Source: UBA11606 sp965243715 (lineage in GTDB: Bacteria > Actinomycetota > Acidimicrobiia > Acidimicrobiales > Aldehydirespiratoraceae). From it: a DNA stretch of 64,000 nt. Below, in pieces: positions 1 to 8,096 of this stretch (its first letter is position 1; each line of letters opens with the position of its first letter). The stretch lies in assembly GCA_965243715.1 (NCBI GenBank), contig CBDEVU010000009.1, positions 434,001 through 498,000 of the forward strand. The letters are read 5' to 3'. The translations under genes and the position numbers were made by a program. Under the pieces are notes generated by a model. It worked only from the letters and a program-made list of their open reading frames with translations. It did not search any database and had not been told where the DNA came from.

Positions 1-1
1 G

Positions 2-247
2 AGAGCCGCGGCCCTGATGGAGGGGGCCGAACTGGGCTCTGAAGCAAGCCTGATGAAGGTATTCTGGAGCGAACTCGATCTGGAACTTCACGCCACGGCC
101 CAACGACTACTCGGCGACTTGGGCGAAACTCCGAGTACCTGGCTTGACGGCTATATCTTTGCTTTGGCTGGTCCCATTTATGCGGGCACGAACGAGATTC
201 AACGCAACATCATTGCCGAGCGTATTCTCGGGTTACCGCGGCGGTAA
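2..247 (+). CDS. acyl-CoA dehydrogenase, C-terminal fragment (cut by window edge)
   Basis: The reading frame is open from the first bases, so the gene begins before the window. The visible 81 residues are the C-terminal helical end of an acyl-CoA dehydrogenase (flavoenzyme that oxidises acyl-CoA to 2-enoyl-CoA). The diagnostic tail is AGPIYAGTNEIQRNIIAERI, in which the YAGTNEIQR segment contributes to FAD and substrate binding in this family. It stops 2 bases before the next acyl-CoA dehydrogenase gene, so the two probably form a heterodimeric pair in one operon, as is common for actinobacterial FadE pairs of sterol or branched-chain catabolism. Substrate is not determinable. Confidence 0.9.
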   Translation, partial: RAAALMEGAELGSEASLMKVFWSELDLELHATAQRLLGDLGETPSTWLDGYIFALAGPIYAGTNEIQRNIIAERILGLPRR

Positions 248-249
248 CG

Positions 250-1242
250 ATGCGTTTTGCCTTCACCGAAGAACATGACCTGTTCCGCCACGCCGTGCGC
301 GTTCTCTTGGCCGATTTATGCACGCCATCAGCCGTTCGGGCGAGTTGGGATAGCGACGACGGTCGGATTCCGGGGCTATGGTCGGCGCTCGCCGAGATGG
401 GCGTCTTGGGCGCCCTCGCTCCACCCCACTCGGGCGGGTTGGGCCTCGATGAAGTCGCCACGGTGCGCCTGTTCGAAGAGGCGGGCTACGCCTGTGTTCC
501 CGATCCGTTTATGGAACATGTTGCGGTAGCGGTCCCGGCCCTCGCCGCCGCCGAGTCAGGTTTGCTCGAGGGGGCTCTTACGGGAGAGCTAACGGCCACG
601 ATTGCGCTCGGCATCGGCGGTCGCCATGTCCTGGGGGCCGATTCGGCCGATCTCGTCGTGCGAGAAGAAAACGGCGGGCTTTTCGCGACAACCGAGTGGC
701 GCGCCGAAGTGGTCGACTCGGTTGATTTGTCGCGTCGCCTGTCGATCATCACGGCCGTCACCGGCCAAGAACTACTCGCCTCGGCCGACCTAGCTCTGGC
801 TACCGATCGAGCGGTGCTCGCAACCGCCGCGCAGTGCCTGGGGGTGGCCCGGCGGTTGCTCGACTCGACGGTCGAGTACGTGAGCGAGCGTCGCCAGTTC
901 GCCCGGCCGGTCGGCAGCTACCAGGCGGTCAAGCATCATCTCGCCAACGTGCGTCTCGGGATCGAGTTCGCCGCTCCGCTCAGCTACCGTGCCGCGTGGT
1001 CAGTCGCTCACCCGGAGACCCACGACGCCGCCGTTAGAGCCCGCGACGTTTCCATGGCCAAGGCCCAAGCGTCACAAGCCGTCGATCAGGCCTGCCGGGC
1101 GGCGCTGCAGTGCCACGGCGCTATCGGCTATACGTTTGAGTACGACCTTCAACTGTGGCTGAAACGAGGCTGGGCCCTGTCGGCCGCGTACGGCGACATA
1201 CGTCAGCACCGCGATCGTGTCGCGACGGCGCTCAGTATCTAG
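250..1242 (+). CDS. acyl-CoA dehydrogenase family protein (FadE-like partner)
   Basis: 330 residues, shorter than the usual 380, as in the second subunit of heteromeric FadE pairs. An N-terminal helical domain (MRFAFTEEHDLFRHAVR), a middle beta domain and a C-terminal helical domain with RRQFARPVGSYQAVKHHLAN (about 215-235) and ALQCHGAIGYTFEYDLQL (about 285-303) are visible. The last motif matches the HGGIG(F/Y)TxE(H/Y)D block of the family. The upstream neighbour supplies the YAGTNEIQR motif this protein lacks, supporting a complementary heterodimer. The ATG lies 2 bases after the previous stop. The substrate is unknown. Confidence 0.9.
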   Translation: MRFAFTEEHDLFRHAVRVLLADLCTPSAVRASWDSDDGRIPGLWSALAEMGVLGALAPPHSGGLGLDEVATVRLFEEAGYACVPDPFMEHVAVAVPALAAAESGLLEGALTGELTATIALGIGGRHVLGADSADLVVREENGGLFATTEWRAEVVDSVDLSRRLSIITAVTGQELLASADLALATDRAVLATAAQCLGVARRLLDSTVEYVSERRQFARPVGSYQAVKHHLANVRLGIEFAAPLSYRAAWSVAHPETHDAAVRARDVSMAKAQASQAVDQACRAALQCHGAIGYTFEYDLQLWLKRGWALSAAYGDIRQHRDRVATALSI

Positions 1243-1255
1243 CGGTAGCCAGGCG

Positions 1256-2035
1256 ATGAGTGGAGGTACGCTTCGCTCGGTGTATGACCTGACCAACTCG
1301 GACCCGACAATCCTCGTGGTGATGGCTATGGCTGCTGAGGCGGCCCCCCTCAAGGCGGCACTTGGTGTTGCTTCGCTCCCCGTCCCCACGTGGGCAGCAA
1401 ACCTTCCCGCCCGGCTCTCGGTGGCGACCGCGGCCGAGGGGGGCAGCATCGTCGTGGCCGAGAACGGCACGGATCCCACGACCGGAGTCGATTGTATTGG
1501 TTCGACCGCGGCGGCCCTCGCCACCCACGTCGGTCTGGGAGCCCTAGCCGAGCGGGGGACGACCCCCGACCTCATCTTGTCACTGGGCACGGCGGGCGGA
1601 TGGCACCGCTACGGCACCGAGATCGGCGACGTCTATATGGCGTGGGACCGGTTCGTCAGCCACGACCGCCGCGTCGACCTGCCCGGTTTCGACGCCTTCG
1701 GGGTGGGAAACCTGGCCGCCGCTGACCTCCGGAAATTGGCCCCCGAGTTGGGCTGTCGGCTCGGCGTGGTAACCACCGGTGATTCCCTAGACCAGTCCTC
1801 CGTCGACGCCGAACGAATCCTGGCCAGCGGAGCGGAGGTGAAGGATATGGAAGCAGCTGCCGTGGCGTGGATTGCCGCCCTGCACGGCATTGCCGTTTCA
1901 GCGCTGAAATCCATCACCGATCTGGTGGACAGTCCGGTGGAAACCGCCATCCAGTTCCGCGCCAACTTCGACCACGCGTTGAGCACGTTGACCTCCATCG
2001 CTGTCGACCTGCTCGAACGACTGGGTGCGCGATGA
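1256..2035 (+). CDS. 5'-methylthioadenosine/S-adenosylhomocysteine nucleosidase-like protein
   Basis: Predicted to cleave methylthioadenosine (and perhaps S-adenosylhomocysteine) to adenine plus a thioribose, in the methionine salvage and SAM recycling pathway. The N-terminal VVMAMAAEAAPLK carries the catalytic Glu position, ILSLGTAGGWHRYGTEIGDV is the purine-phosphorylase-fold glycine loop, and KDMEAAAVAW and SITDLVD hold the Met-Glu substrate clamp and catalytic Asp. SHDRRVDLPGFDAFGVGN resembles the plant MTN subgroup more than E. coli MtnN. I chose ATG 1256 because a longer in-frame start at 1217 lies inside the upstream gene. Its stop overlaps the next start (ATGA). Confidence 0.82.
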   Translation: MSGGTLRSVYDLTNSDPTILVVMAMAAEAAPLKAALGVASLPVPTWAANLPARLSVATAAEGGSIVVAENGTDPTTGVDCIGSTAAALATHVGLGALAERGTTPDLILSLGTAGGWHRYGTEIGDVYMAWDRFVSHDRRVDLPGFDAFGVGNLAAADLRKLAPELGCRLGVVTTGDSLDQSSVDAERILASGAEVKDMEAAAVAWIAALHGIAVSALKSITDLVDSPVETAIQFRANFDHALSTLTSIAVDLLERLGAR

Positions 2036-2667
2036 CGCAAAACGAGGCGGCAGTCGCTCGGCTTCGGTCGCTCATGTACCAAGTTCATGCGGGCCATCTG
2101 GGTGAGGCGAGTGAAGCGGAGTTTAACTCGTTGCTTGACCACGCGGCCGCCCTTTTCGACACGGCCAACCCCCGGTTGCGCTGGTACGAACAAGGCGCCG
2201 ATGGTCATCGCGCCCGCCATCGCGATCTCTCCCCGTGGTCCGGCGCGCTGAATCCCGTGGCCCCGCCCCTAGTTATCGAACCCGTGTCTATCGAACCCGT
2301 GTCTATCGAACCCAGCGAGCGGGCCGGTGCGCCAACGCTAGTTGGTCGGGTGCGACTCGACCGACTCCGCGAAGGGCCTCCCGGCTCCGCCCACGGTGGA
2401 GTGCTTGCCGGCCTTTTCGACGAAATCATGGGAGCGGGACAACACCTGACCGGTCATGTGGGGGGAATGACTGGCCGACTCACCGTCCGTTACCGACAGC
2501 CCACCCCGATCGACACTGATCTGATCTTTCGCACTTGGATTACCGACGAACGCTCGATCCGGATTGTTTTGTCGGCCGAGTGTCTCCTAGCCGACACCAT
2601 CGATCACGAAGAACCGGTAGTGACGGCGCAAGCAGAGGGCATTTTTGTGCGGCGGCGGTCGCCGTAA
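2032..2667 (+). CDS. PaaI/YbgC-type hotdog-fold thioesterase family protein
   Basis: 211 residues from the ATG that overlaps the upstream stop (ATGA). The C-terminal 120 residues look like a hotdog domain: GPPGSAHGGVLAGLFDEIMG is the characteristic HGG motif with the Asp/Glu-bearing helix, followed by TGRLTVRYRQPTPIDTDL, the central beta strands. Proteins of this type hydrolyse acyl-CoA or aryl-CoA thioesters. The N-terminal 70 residues are not recognised. Between them is a low-complexity linker made by a 15-bp tandem repeat (VSIEP units). Co-location with acyl-CoA dehydrogenases suggests acyl-CoA metabolism. Specific substrate unknown. Confidence 0.75.
   Translation: MTQNEAAVARLRSLMYQVHAGHLGEASEAEFNSLLDHAAALFDTANPRLRWYEQGADGHRARHRDLSPWSGALNPVAPPLVIEPVSIEPVSIEPSERAGAPTLVGRVRLDRLREGPPGSAHGGVLAGLFDEIMGAGQHLTGHVGGMTGRLTVRYRQPTPIDTDLIFRTWITDERSIRIVLSAECLLADTIDHEEPVVTAQAEGIFVRRRSP
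2274..2313 (+). repeat. 15-bp tandem repeat inside the thioesterase gene
   Basis: Two perfect copies of TATCGAACCCGTGTC (2274-2288, 2289-2303) plus ten bases of a third. In frame they encode repeated V-S-I-E-P in the linker between the N-terminal region and the hotdog domain. Length is a multiple of three, so copy-number change would not shift frame. Confidence 0.9.
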
Positions 2668-2684
2668 CTGTGCCGTCTGTAACC

Positions 2685-3356
2685 ATGCCGTCTGGAGGCA
2701 TGCCGCGGCACCGTCGGGAAGGGTTCGTGCTCGCCGCCGCAATCGGAATCATCGCGGTGACATTCGGGGTTTTCGCTGATGCGGCCGGGCTCACCTTGCC
2801 TCAGATCATGGTGATGTCAGCCCTACTCTTCACAGGTGCGTCGCAGTTCGCCGCGGTAAGTGTTATCGACAGCGGCGGCTCGGGCTATGCCGCGGTCGGA
2901 TCCGCCATGTTGCTTGCCGCCCGTAACGCCCTATACGGACCCGTGGTCGGTCGTCTACTTCCGCCGCGGGGCGTTCCCCGCCTACTCAGTGCTCATCTGA
3001 TAATCGACGAGACTACGGCCATGGCCTCGGTCCAAGCCGACGACGCCACCGCCCGCGACGCCTTCTTTTGGACCGGCATCTGGCTGTGGACCCTGTGGAA
3101 CCTCGGTTCGCTAGTCGGTGCCCTACTTGGCGCGGTGATCGGCGACCCCGAAACCTGGGGACTCGACGCCGCCTTCCCCGCCGCATTCGTAGCCCTCCTC
3201 GCCCCCCACGTTCGGGCCGCGCCCGGCAGGGTCGCCGCGGTAGGTGGAGCGGGACTAGCGATCGTGTTCATCCCGATCGCGCCTGCAGGGGTGCCTTTGT
3301 TGGTGGCCGCACTGGCGGTAATTCCCGCCTCGTTCGTTGGGCGGCGGACCCCATGA
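2685..3356 (+). CDS. azlC: AzlC family branched-chain amino acid exporter, large subunit
   Basis: Integral membrane protein with about 6 hydrophobic segments. The block GVFADAAGLTLPQIMVMSAL followed by FTGASQFAAVSVI is the signature of AzlC/YgaZ. AzlC with AzlD exports branched-chain amino acids or toxic analogues (BrnF/BrnE in Corynebacterium export leucine, isoleucine, valine and methionine). Start is uncertain: ATG 2685 is used; ATG 2700 has GGAGG only one base upstream, too close to serve it; GTG 2670 is also in frame. It overlaps azlD by ATGA. Confidence 0.85.
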   Translation: MPSGGMPRHRREGFVLAAAIGIIAVTFGVFADAAGLTLPQIMVMSALLFTGASQFAAVSVIDSGGSGYAAVGSAMLLAARNALYGPVVGRLLPPRGVPRLLSAHLIIDETTAMASVQADDATARDAFFWTGIWLWTLWNLGSLVGALLGAVIGDPETWGLDAAFPAAFVALLAPHVRAAPGRVAAVGGAGLAIVFIPIAPAGVPLLVAALAVIPASFVGRRTP

Positions 3357-3679
3357 GTTGGTGGGCGATCTGGGTTATGGTGGGCGGCTCGTTGTCCTTC
3401 AAGATTCTCGGCGTGATGGGATTCGCCCGAGCCACCAACGATGGAGCGCCACACCGTGACTCTGCCACCGCGACCATCTCGGTCCTCCTTCCGGCCGCCC
3501 TGTTTGCTGCCTTAGTGTCGGTGCAAACCCTAGAAGCTGATGGTGCTCTCCAACTCGACGCTCGCCTCTGGGGAGTGCTGGCTGGAACGGTTGCCGTCAT
3601 CAGCAAAGCGCCGTTCCTAGTGGTTGTTATGGTGGCCATGGTCGTGACCGCCATCGGGCGCGGGCAGACTTTCCTTTAA
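3353..3679 (+). CDS. azlD: AzlD family branched-chain amino acid exporter, small subunit
   Basis: 108 residues with three to four hydrophobic helices (MSWWAIWVMVGGSLSFKILG at the start; then about 35-55 and 75-100). Size, hydrophobic profile and position directly after azlC (ATGA overlap) identify it as AzlD/YgaH, the partner needed for export. The stop codon shares its final A with the ATG of murA, so murA may be co-transcribed. Confidence 0.82.
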   Translation: MSWWAIWVMVGGSLSFKILGVMGFARATNDGAPHRDSATATISVLLPAALFAALVSVQTLEADGALQLDARLWGVLAGTVAVISKAPFLVVVMVAMVVTAIGRGQTFL

Positions 3680-4974
3680 TGGCCAGCCTTTCTTCCTCCG
3701 CTTCACCCGATTCTGGGTACTCGCAGATCACCGTTCGCGGGGGTACGCCGCTGGAAGGGTCGATCCGGGTTGGTGGGGCTAAGAACTCGGTGCTCAAATT
3801 GATGGCAGCGACGCTTTTAGCCCAGGGCACGTATGTGCTGAGCAACGTTCCGCGTATCACTGATGTTGATCTGATGGCCGATCTACTAGGCGCGACGGGG
3901 TGCGTGGTCACTCGCCACGGCGAGCAGCTCACCATCAGCGTGCCCGCGGAGATTATCCCGGTCGCGCCGTACGAAATAGTGGAACAGTTCCGCGCCTCGA
4001 TTGTAGTAATGGGTTCAATGCTGGCACGGTGCGGCGAAGCCCGAGTGGCGCGGCCCGGTGGCGATGATTTCGGCCCCCGCCCCATCGACATGCACCTACG
4101 AGGATTGGCCGAACTCGGGGTCGAGTTCGACACGTCCCACGGCTACATTCACGCTCGGTGCGAGAACTTGCAAGGCGCCCGAGTGCTGCTCGAGTTCCCG
4201 AGCGTCGGGGCTACGGAGAATCTGCTGATGGCCTCCGTGCGGGCCAAGGGCACAACCATTATCGACAATGCGGCCCGCGAGCCTGAGGTCACCGACCTCT
4301 GCGAGATGCTCAACAAAATGGGGGCGAAAATCATGGGCGCGGGGTCCTCCACCATCACCGTTGAGGGCGTCGATTCACCCGACGGGTTACACCGTGCCGA
4401 TCACACGGTTATCCCTGATCGGGTCGAAGCGGCCACCTATCTCGCCGCGGTCGGCATCACTGGGGGCGAGATCACGGTGGTCGGAGCCCGAGCCGAACAT
4501 TTGAACATGCTGGGTCAAAAGCTTGGCGGGATGGGTATGCGAATCTCGCCCGACCCCGATGGCATCTGGGCTCTTGCTCCTCGGCGCCTCGCCGCGGCCG
4601 ACTGTTCAACCCTTCCGTATCCCGGTCTCGCCACCGACTTTAAACCCTTCCTCGTCAGCCTTCTGGCCACTACTACCGGCGTGGGGATCGTCACCGAGAA
4701 CCTCTTCTCCGGACGGTTCCGCTACATCGACGAACTCCGTCGTATGGGAGCCGACATCCGAACAGATTCCCACCATGCGGTTGTTCGAGGTATTGAACGA
4801 CTATCAGGCGCGCCGGTACGGGCCCATGACATCCGCGCCGGGGCCGCGCTGGTCATCGCCGGTCTAGGCGCCGACGGCGAAACGGTGGTGGCCGATGCCG
4901 AGCACCTCGCTCGAGGCTACGACGACATCGCCGGGAAACTCCGCGGCGTGGGCGCCAACGTTACGGTCAGCTAG
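3679..4974 (+). CDS. murA: UDP-N-acetylglucosamine 1-carboxyvinyltransferase
   Basis: Full-length (431 aa) MurA, which transfers enolpyruvate from PEP to UDP-GlcNAc, the first committed step of peptidoglycan synthesis in the cytoplasm. EPSP-synthase fold with KN at 35-36 and a conserved RVGGAKNS loop. The active-site loop normally reads PGGC; here it is PGGDDFGPRPIDMH, with Asp129 at the catalytic Cys position. Cys-to-Asp is known from mycobacterial and chlamydial MurA, where the enzyme stays active but is not alkylated by fosfomycin. The start overlaps the azlD stop by one base. The 3' end overlaps the convergent gene by CTAG. Confidence 0.95.
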   Translation: MASLSSSASPDSGYSQITVRGGTPLEGSIRVGGAKNSVLKLMAATLLAQGTYVLSNVPRITDVDLMADLLGATGCVVTRHGEQLTISVPAEIIPVAPYEIVEQFRASIVVMGSMLARCGEARVARPGGDDFGPRPIDMHLRGLAELGVEFDTSHGYIHARCENLQGARVLLEFPSVGATENLLMASVRAKGTTIIDNAAREPEVTDLCEMLNKMGAKIMGAGSSTITVEGVDSPDGLHRADHTVIPDRVEAATYLAAVGITGGEITVVGARAEHLNMLGQKLGGMGMRISPDPDGIWALAPRRLAAADCSTLPYPGLATDFKPFLVSLLATTTGVGIVTENLFSGRFRYIDELRRMGADIRTDSHHAVVRGIERLSGAPVRAHDIRAGAALVIAGLGADGETVVADAEHLARGYDDIAGKLRGVGANVTVS

Positions 4975-5804
4975 CTCTCAGACGCACCTCTGGCTGAGGT
5001 CTGAAGGTCGCCCATAAGCGCCGCCATGTATCCCATGGCGAAGGCCATACCCGCGTGCCATGGGGCGTCGCATGACATCTGCGGGGCATGGTCGGGGATG
5101 ATGCGGAAGTGTATGTAGGCGAGGTGGTGGCCTCCGCTGTACCGGTCGACGGCTTCGTATAGGTCACCGTCGGGCATCTCGGCCAGCGTGCCGAGGCAGA
5201 ATTCGAGTTTGTTCGCCGGACTGTCGCTGATGGCCAGAAGCTTCTGGTAGGCGTCCTTGGTGTAGAGGAGTCGCGGTTGGCTTCTTAGGTTCGGGACCGG
5301 CGGATCCTCGGGGTGAGCGGCTAGCTGCACGCCAGCCGATTCGGCCCCTCCTCGGGCGAAGGGACCGGTGATTCTGCTGGTCACGCCAGCCAGACTGAAG
5401 TTGTAGCCAATGACGGCGATGCCAGCCATACCGACGGCTCGTACCATGGATTTGATGTTTTCGATTTGCCGGGATCGCTTAGGTCCGTCCAACAAGATGT
5501 CGTGCCAGTGTCCGGGATCGAAATTTTCGATGGCATGCCACCTCAGGCCTGCCTGTTCGATTAGGGCTTTGATCTCAAGCAGTTCTTCAAGATTCCAGAG
5601 GGAGTCTTGGCCCCCCGCCACTCCCCATCCTTGGCCGCTCCCGGTTGGCTGATTGTTGCGAGGATTGTCAGAGCCGCCTTGGTTGAAGTAGTCGACGAGA
5701 TGGACAACAATGTGGGTCGCGCCGACCTGCCGGGCGAAGGCAAGGTTTTCTGGGGTTAGTTGGTGACGATAGAAACCAAAGCCCAACTTCATCATCGACG
5801 TCAT
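4971..5804 (-). CDS. mannonate dehydratase (UxuA)-like protein with internal segments missing
   Basis: The family dehydrates D-mannonate to 2-keto-3-deoxygluconate. Recognisable: HAIENFDPGHWHDILLDGPK, GYNFSLAGVTSRITGPFARG, LAAHPEDPPVP, LEFCLGTLAEM, AYIHFR and IIPDHAPQMSCDAPWHAGMA. The four expected metal ligands (His, Cys, His, Asp in those motifs) are present. At 277 residues it is about 80-100 shorter than typical family members: GGAES runs straight into AGVQLAAHP, and YIHFR runs straight into IIPDHAP, where the family as I recall it has extra blocks. Both losses are in frame. ATG overlaps the SMP-30 stop. Activity is doubtful. Confidence 0.75.
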   Translation of the reverse strand: MTSMMKLGFGFYRHQLTPENLAFARQVGATHIVVHLVDYFNQGGSDNPRNNQPTGSGQGWGVAGGQDSLWNLEELLEIKALIEQAGLRWHAIENFDPGHWHDILLDGPKRSRQIENIKSMVRAVGMAGIAVIGYNFSLAGVTSRITGPFARGGAESAGVQLAAHPEDPPVPNLRSQPRLLYTKDAYQKLLAISDSPANKLEFCLGTLAEMPDGDLYEAVDRYSGGHHLAYIHFRIIPDHAPQMSCDAPWHAGMAFAMGYMAALMGDLQTSARGASES

Positions 5805-6694
5805 CGCTGGGCGGAACGGGTGGGGCCGAATGTGTGGTTGGGTGTCCCATAATGACCGGTAGTTGCGGCAAAGATGCTTCCGGCTAGCGGTTCTCGGTTG
5901 AAATCGTCGTCGGTGAATCCGTTGGACGCGGTAGTGATGAAGATGGTGTCAGCCCCTGAGCCTCCGAACGTGCAACTTGTCACTTGGGACACGGGTAACT
6001 CGAGCGTGAGGTCTCTCGATCCGTCAGGGGCGAAGCGTTGCACATAACCGCCTCCGAAGACGGCGACCCACACTCCGCCCTCGGCGTCGACGGTAAGACC
6101 GTCAGGGAGGTGGTCTCGGTTTCCTGACAGATCGGCGAATCGCCTGCCGTTGGCCAAACTGCCCGTGTCGTGGTCGTAGTCGAAGACGGTGACCGTGTAG
6201 GTCAGACTGTCAATGAAGTAGAAACTTTCCTGGGTGGGGCTCCAGCCAAGGCCGTTGGCTAGGGTCACTGCGGAAACAACGGTCGTGACCGTAAGGTCGG
6301 GGTCGATGCGGTATAGCGCGCCAGCCCCCGCGGCCGCATTATAGGCCATAGTGCCCGCCCAGAGCCGGCCAGCGGCGTCGACCTTTGCATCGTTCATGCG
6401 GTTGGTCCCGTGGTCGGATTCGATACCGGCGACGATCCTGAAGTCCTCTGCGGTGGTGAATGTGGCGATACCGTCACGCACCGCCGCGACGTAGCCTCCT
6501 GTTTCTGCTGGGACGACGGCGCCGGTTGCCTGGGGGAGGTGGCTGATCTTTTCGGCTCCTGTGGCGAGATTGTGTTGGTAGAAATCGCCCCGTAATAGGT
6601 CGACCCACAGCAGTTCGCCCGTCCGGTCGTGCCAGTGTGGGCCTTCGGCGACTTGGGCCCGTGGTTGGGAGAGAACTTCAATCGAGGTTGTCAT
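5801..6694 (-). CDS. SMP-30/gluconolactonase/LRE family protein
   Basis: 297-residue six-bladed beta-propeller predicted to hydrolyse a sugar lactone to the aldonate. Metal ligands visible in family motifs: EGPHWHDRTGELLWVDLLRG near the N-terminus (Glu), RMNDAKVDAAGRLWAGTM (Asn), LANGLGWSP, and LPDGLTVDAEGGVWVA (Asp). Start ATG 6694 was chosen over an upstream in-frame start because it overlaps the stop of the preceding gene (ATGA) and the extra 77 residues are out-of-frame coding of that gene. Likely acts between the epimerase-like protein and the UxuA-like dehydratase. Confidence 0.88.
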   Translation of the reverse strand: MTTSIEVLSQPRAQVAEGPHWHDRTGELLWVDLLRGDFYQHNLATGAEKISHLPQATGAVVPAETGGYVAAVRDGIATFTTAEDFRIVAGIESDHGTNRMNDAKVDAAGRLWAGTMAYNAAAGAGALYRIDPDLTVTTVVSAVTLANGLGWSPTQESFYFIDSLTYTVTVFDYDHDTGSLANGRRFADLSGNRDHLPDGLTVDAEGGVWVAVFGGGYVQRFAPDGSRDLTLELPVSQVTSCTFGGSGADTIFITTASNGFTDDDFNREPLAGSIFAATTGHYGTPNHTFGPTRSAQR

Positions 6695-7704
6695 GGTGCC
6701 ACCAAGGCGGGAGAGGTCGTCAAGGCGATGTTGGCTTGCCGTGTGGTGTGGGGCGCCAAGGTGAGCGGGGATCCGCCGTGGGCCTTGAGGTTCGCCAAGC
6801 CATGGCCGGGGATGCTGGTGGCGGGTTCGATGGCGATCGTGTACTGCTCTGCGTACCACGGGTACCCTGCGGTCGAGTGGAGTTCTTGCCATAGCCAGGC
6901 GTGGGGGAAGATATCTCCGTCCCATGCGAGGGTGACCGCCAGATCTCGGGTGTCATTCACCACCCGAACCTGGTGGTGGTCAAAGTTGCTTAGGTAGCCC
7001 ATCGTGTGACGCGGTTGGTCTCGCGCCGGGATGAGCGAAAGGTCGACTGGCCCGGCGGGTGAGGCGACTACGGCGGGCCACGACATGGCTGCACCCCGCT
7101 CGCCGACCGATCCGGGTGCGACCGGGTCAGTCCAGTAGGTTCCCGCGGCGGTCTCGATCCGAGTTCCTGGTTCGATGAGGGGCGCACCGAAAGCGGGGTG
7201 ATGACTCCACATGACGTCGATCGGACTTGAACTGCGGTTATGTGCCGACTCTCGAAGTGTGACCTGGGGGCCGTTTACCGTGATGGTGCGATTGATCCGG
7301 ATCGGGGCGGTGTAGAGGTCGACGTGAAACGATGCCTCATGTGGCAGGGTTGCATCGACTGACCACGGGACCAAAGCCGCCTCGCCGTGGAATCCGTAGG
7401 TGGCACCATCAACGGTACACTCGTCGCCGCCGTTGGGTAACAACACCTGCCATCCGCCACCGTAGTGATACAGCCATAGATCAGTCGACGACCCGAGGTA
7501 GGGCGAGGCGCCCGGTGGTGCTAATCCCCACGGCGATTTGGCCATGACATCGATTCCGGTCCGGCGATCGACAATCTCGATAATGTCGCATCCTTTGGTC
7601 GCCACAACGGTGATATCGAGGTCAGCGCTTCCAAGCTTCACAAGGTGGTGGGTCGTTGCCCCGCGGTCACTGGACAAGGTTTGCGACTCAGTGGCGTCTT
7701 TCAT
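6691..7704 (-). CDS. aldose 1-epimerase-like protein (DUF4432 type)
   Basis: 337 residues of the galactose-mutarotase-like superfamily. Seen: STDLWLYHYGGGWQVLLPNG, CTVDGATYGFHGEAALVPW (conserved His), DVMWSHHPAFGAPLIEPG (HH pair with a following acidic patch) and LWQELHSTAGYPWYAEQYTI. These match DUF4432/mutarotase-type carbohydrate-binding proteins, which interconvert sugar anomers or bind sugars. Coupled by ATGA to both neighbours, so it belongs to one sugar or sugar-acid operon with the SMP-30 and UxuA-like genes. Sugar specificity unknown. Confidence 0.72.
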   Translation of the reverse strand: MKDATESQTLSSDRGATTHHLVKLGSADLDITVVATKGCDIIEIVDRRTGIDVMAKSPWGLAPPGASPYLGSSTDLWLYHYGGGWQVLLPNGGDECTVDGATYGFHGEAALVPWSVDATLPHEASFHVDLYTAPIRINRTITVNGPQVTLRESAHNRSSSPIDVMWSHHPAFGAPLIEPGTRIETAAGTYWTDPVAPGSVGERGAAMSWPAVVASPAGPVDLSLIPARDQPRHTMGYLSNFDHHQVRVVNDTRDLAVTLAWDGDIFPHAWLWQELHSTAGYPWYAEQYTIAIEPATSIPGHGLANLKAHGGSPLTLAPHTTRQANIALTTSPALVAP

Positions 7705-7987
7705 TTGTGCCGTTCCTCTTCTTTGCTGGCGCTTTGGGTCGCGTCAATGATCACTGCCCTTGCTTCGGCGCAATGTTCTTCAGTGAGTCGTCTCGCTTCA
7801 CCGGCGTCTTGGGCAATGATAGCGCAGACCCAAAATGACTGCCGTTTCGAGGGTGCCACGTAGTGATGACATGATCCCTGCGAGCACCGCATTCTGGCTC
7901 GACTCGGCCCCGAATTCGGCTCACGACCTGGCTGGAGAGGCTTACCCGCTGGATGCAGCCTCCCATCAGTGCTTCATTCTTTGTCAT
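7701..7987 (-). pseudogene. small gene, apparently frameshifted, heading the sugar-acid operon
   Basis: An ATG at 7987 has an excellent ribosome-binding site (AGGAG, 8 bases upstream at 7996-8000), but its frame runs only 78 codons. The overlapping frame (ATG 7892, 63 codons) ends with the TGA that overlaps the next ATG (ATGA), the same coupling used by the rest of the operon. The distance from the good start to the coupled stop is 287 bases, not a multiple of three, so a single indel in one gene of about 95 codons would explain both. I do not recognise either product (second frame contains AIIAQDAGEARRLTEEHCAE). Confidence 0.4.
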
Positions 7988-8096
7988 CTATAAAACTCCT
8001 GCTACTGACCAACCGCCTTGCGTCACTCGAAGTTGCACCACTTGAGGCAAAGGAGTACTGGGCGCTCGTCGACCGGTTAGATCCCTCATCAGCCAA

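Noticed and set aside
2694..2702. ATG 2700 as azlC start because of an adjacent GGAGG
   Set aside because: The GGAGG ends one base before the ATG, too close for ribosome binding.
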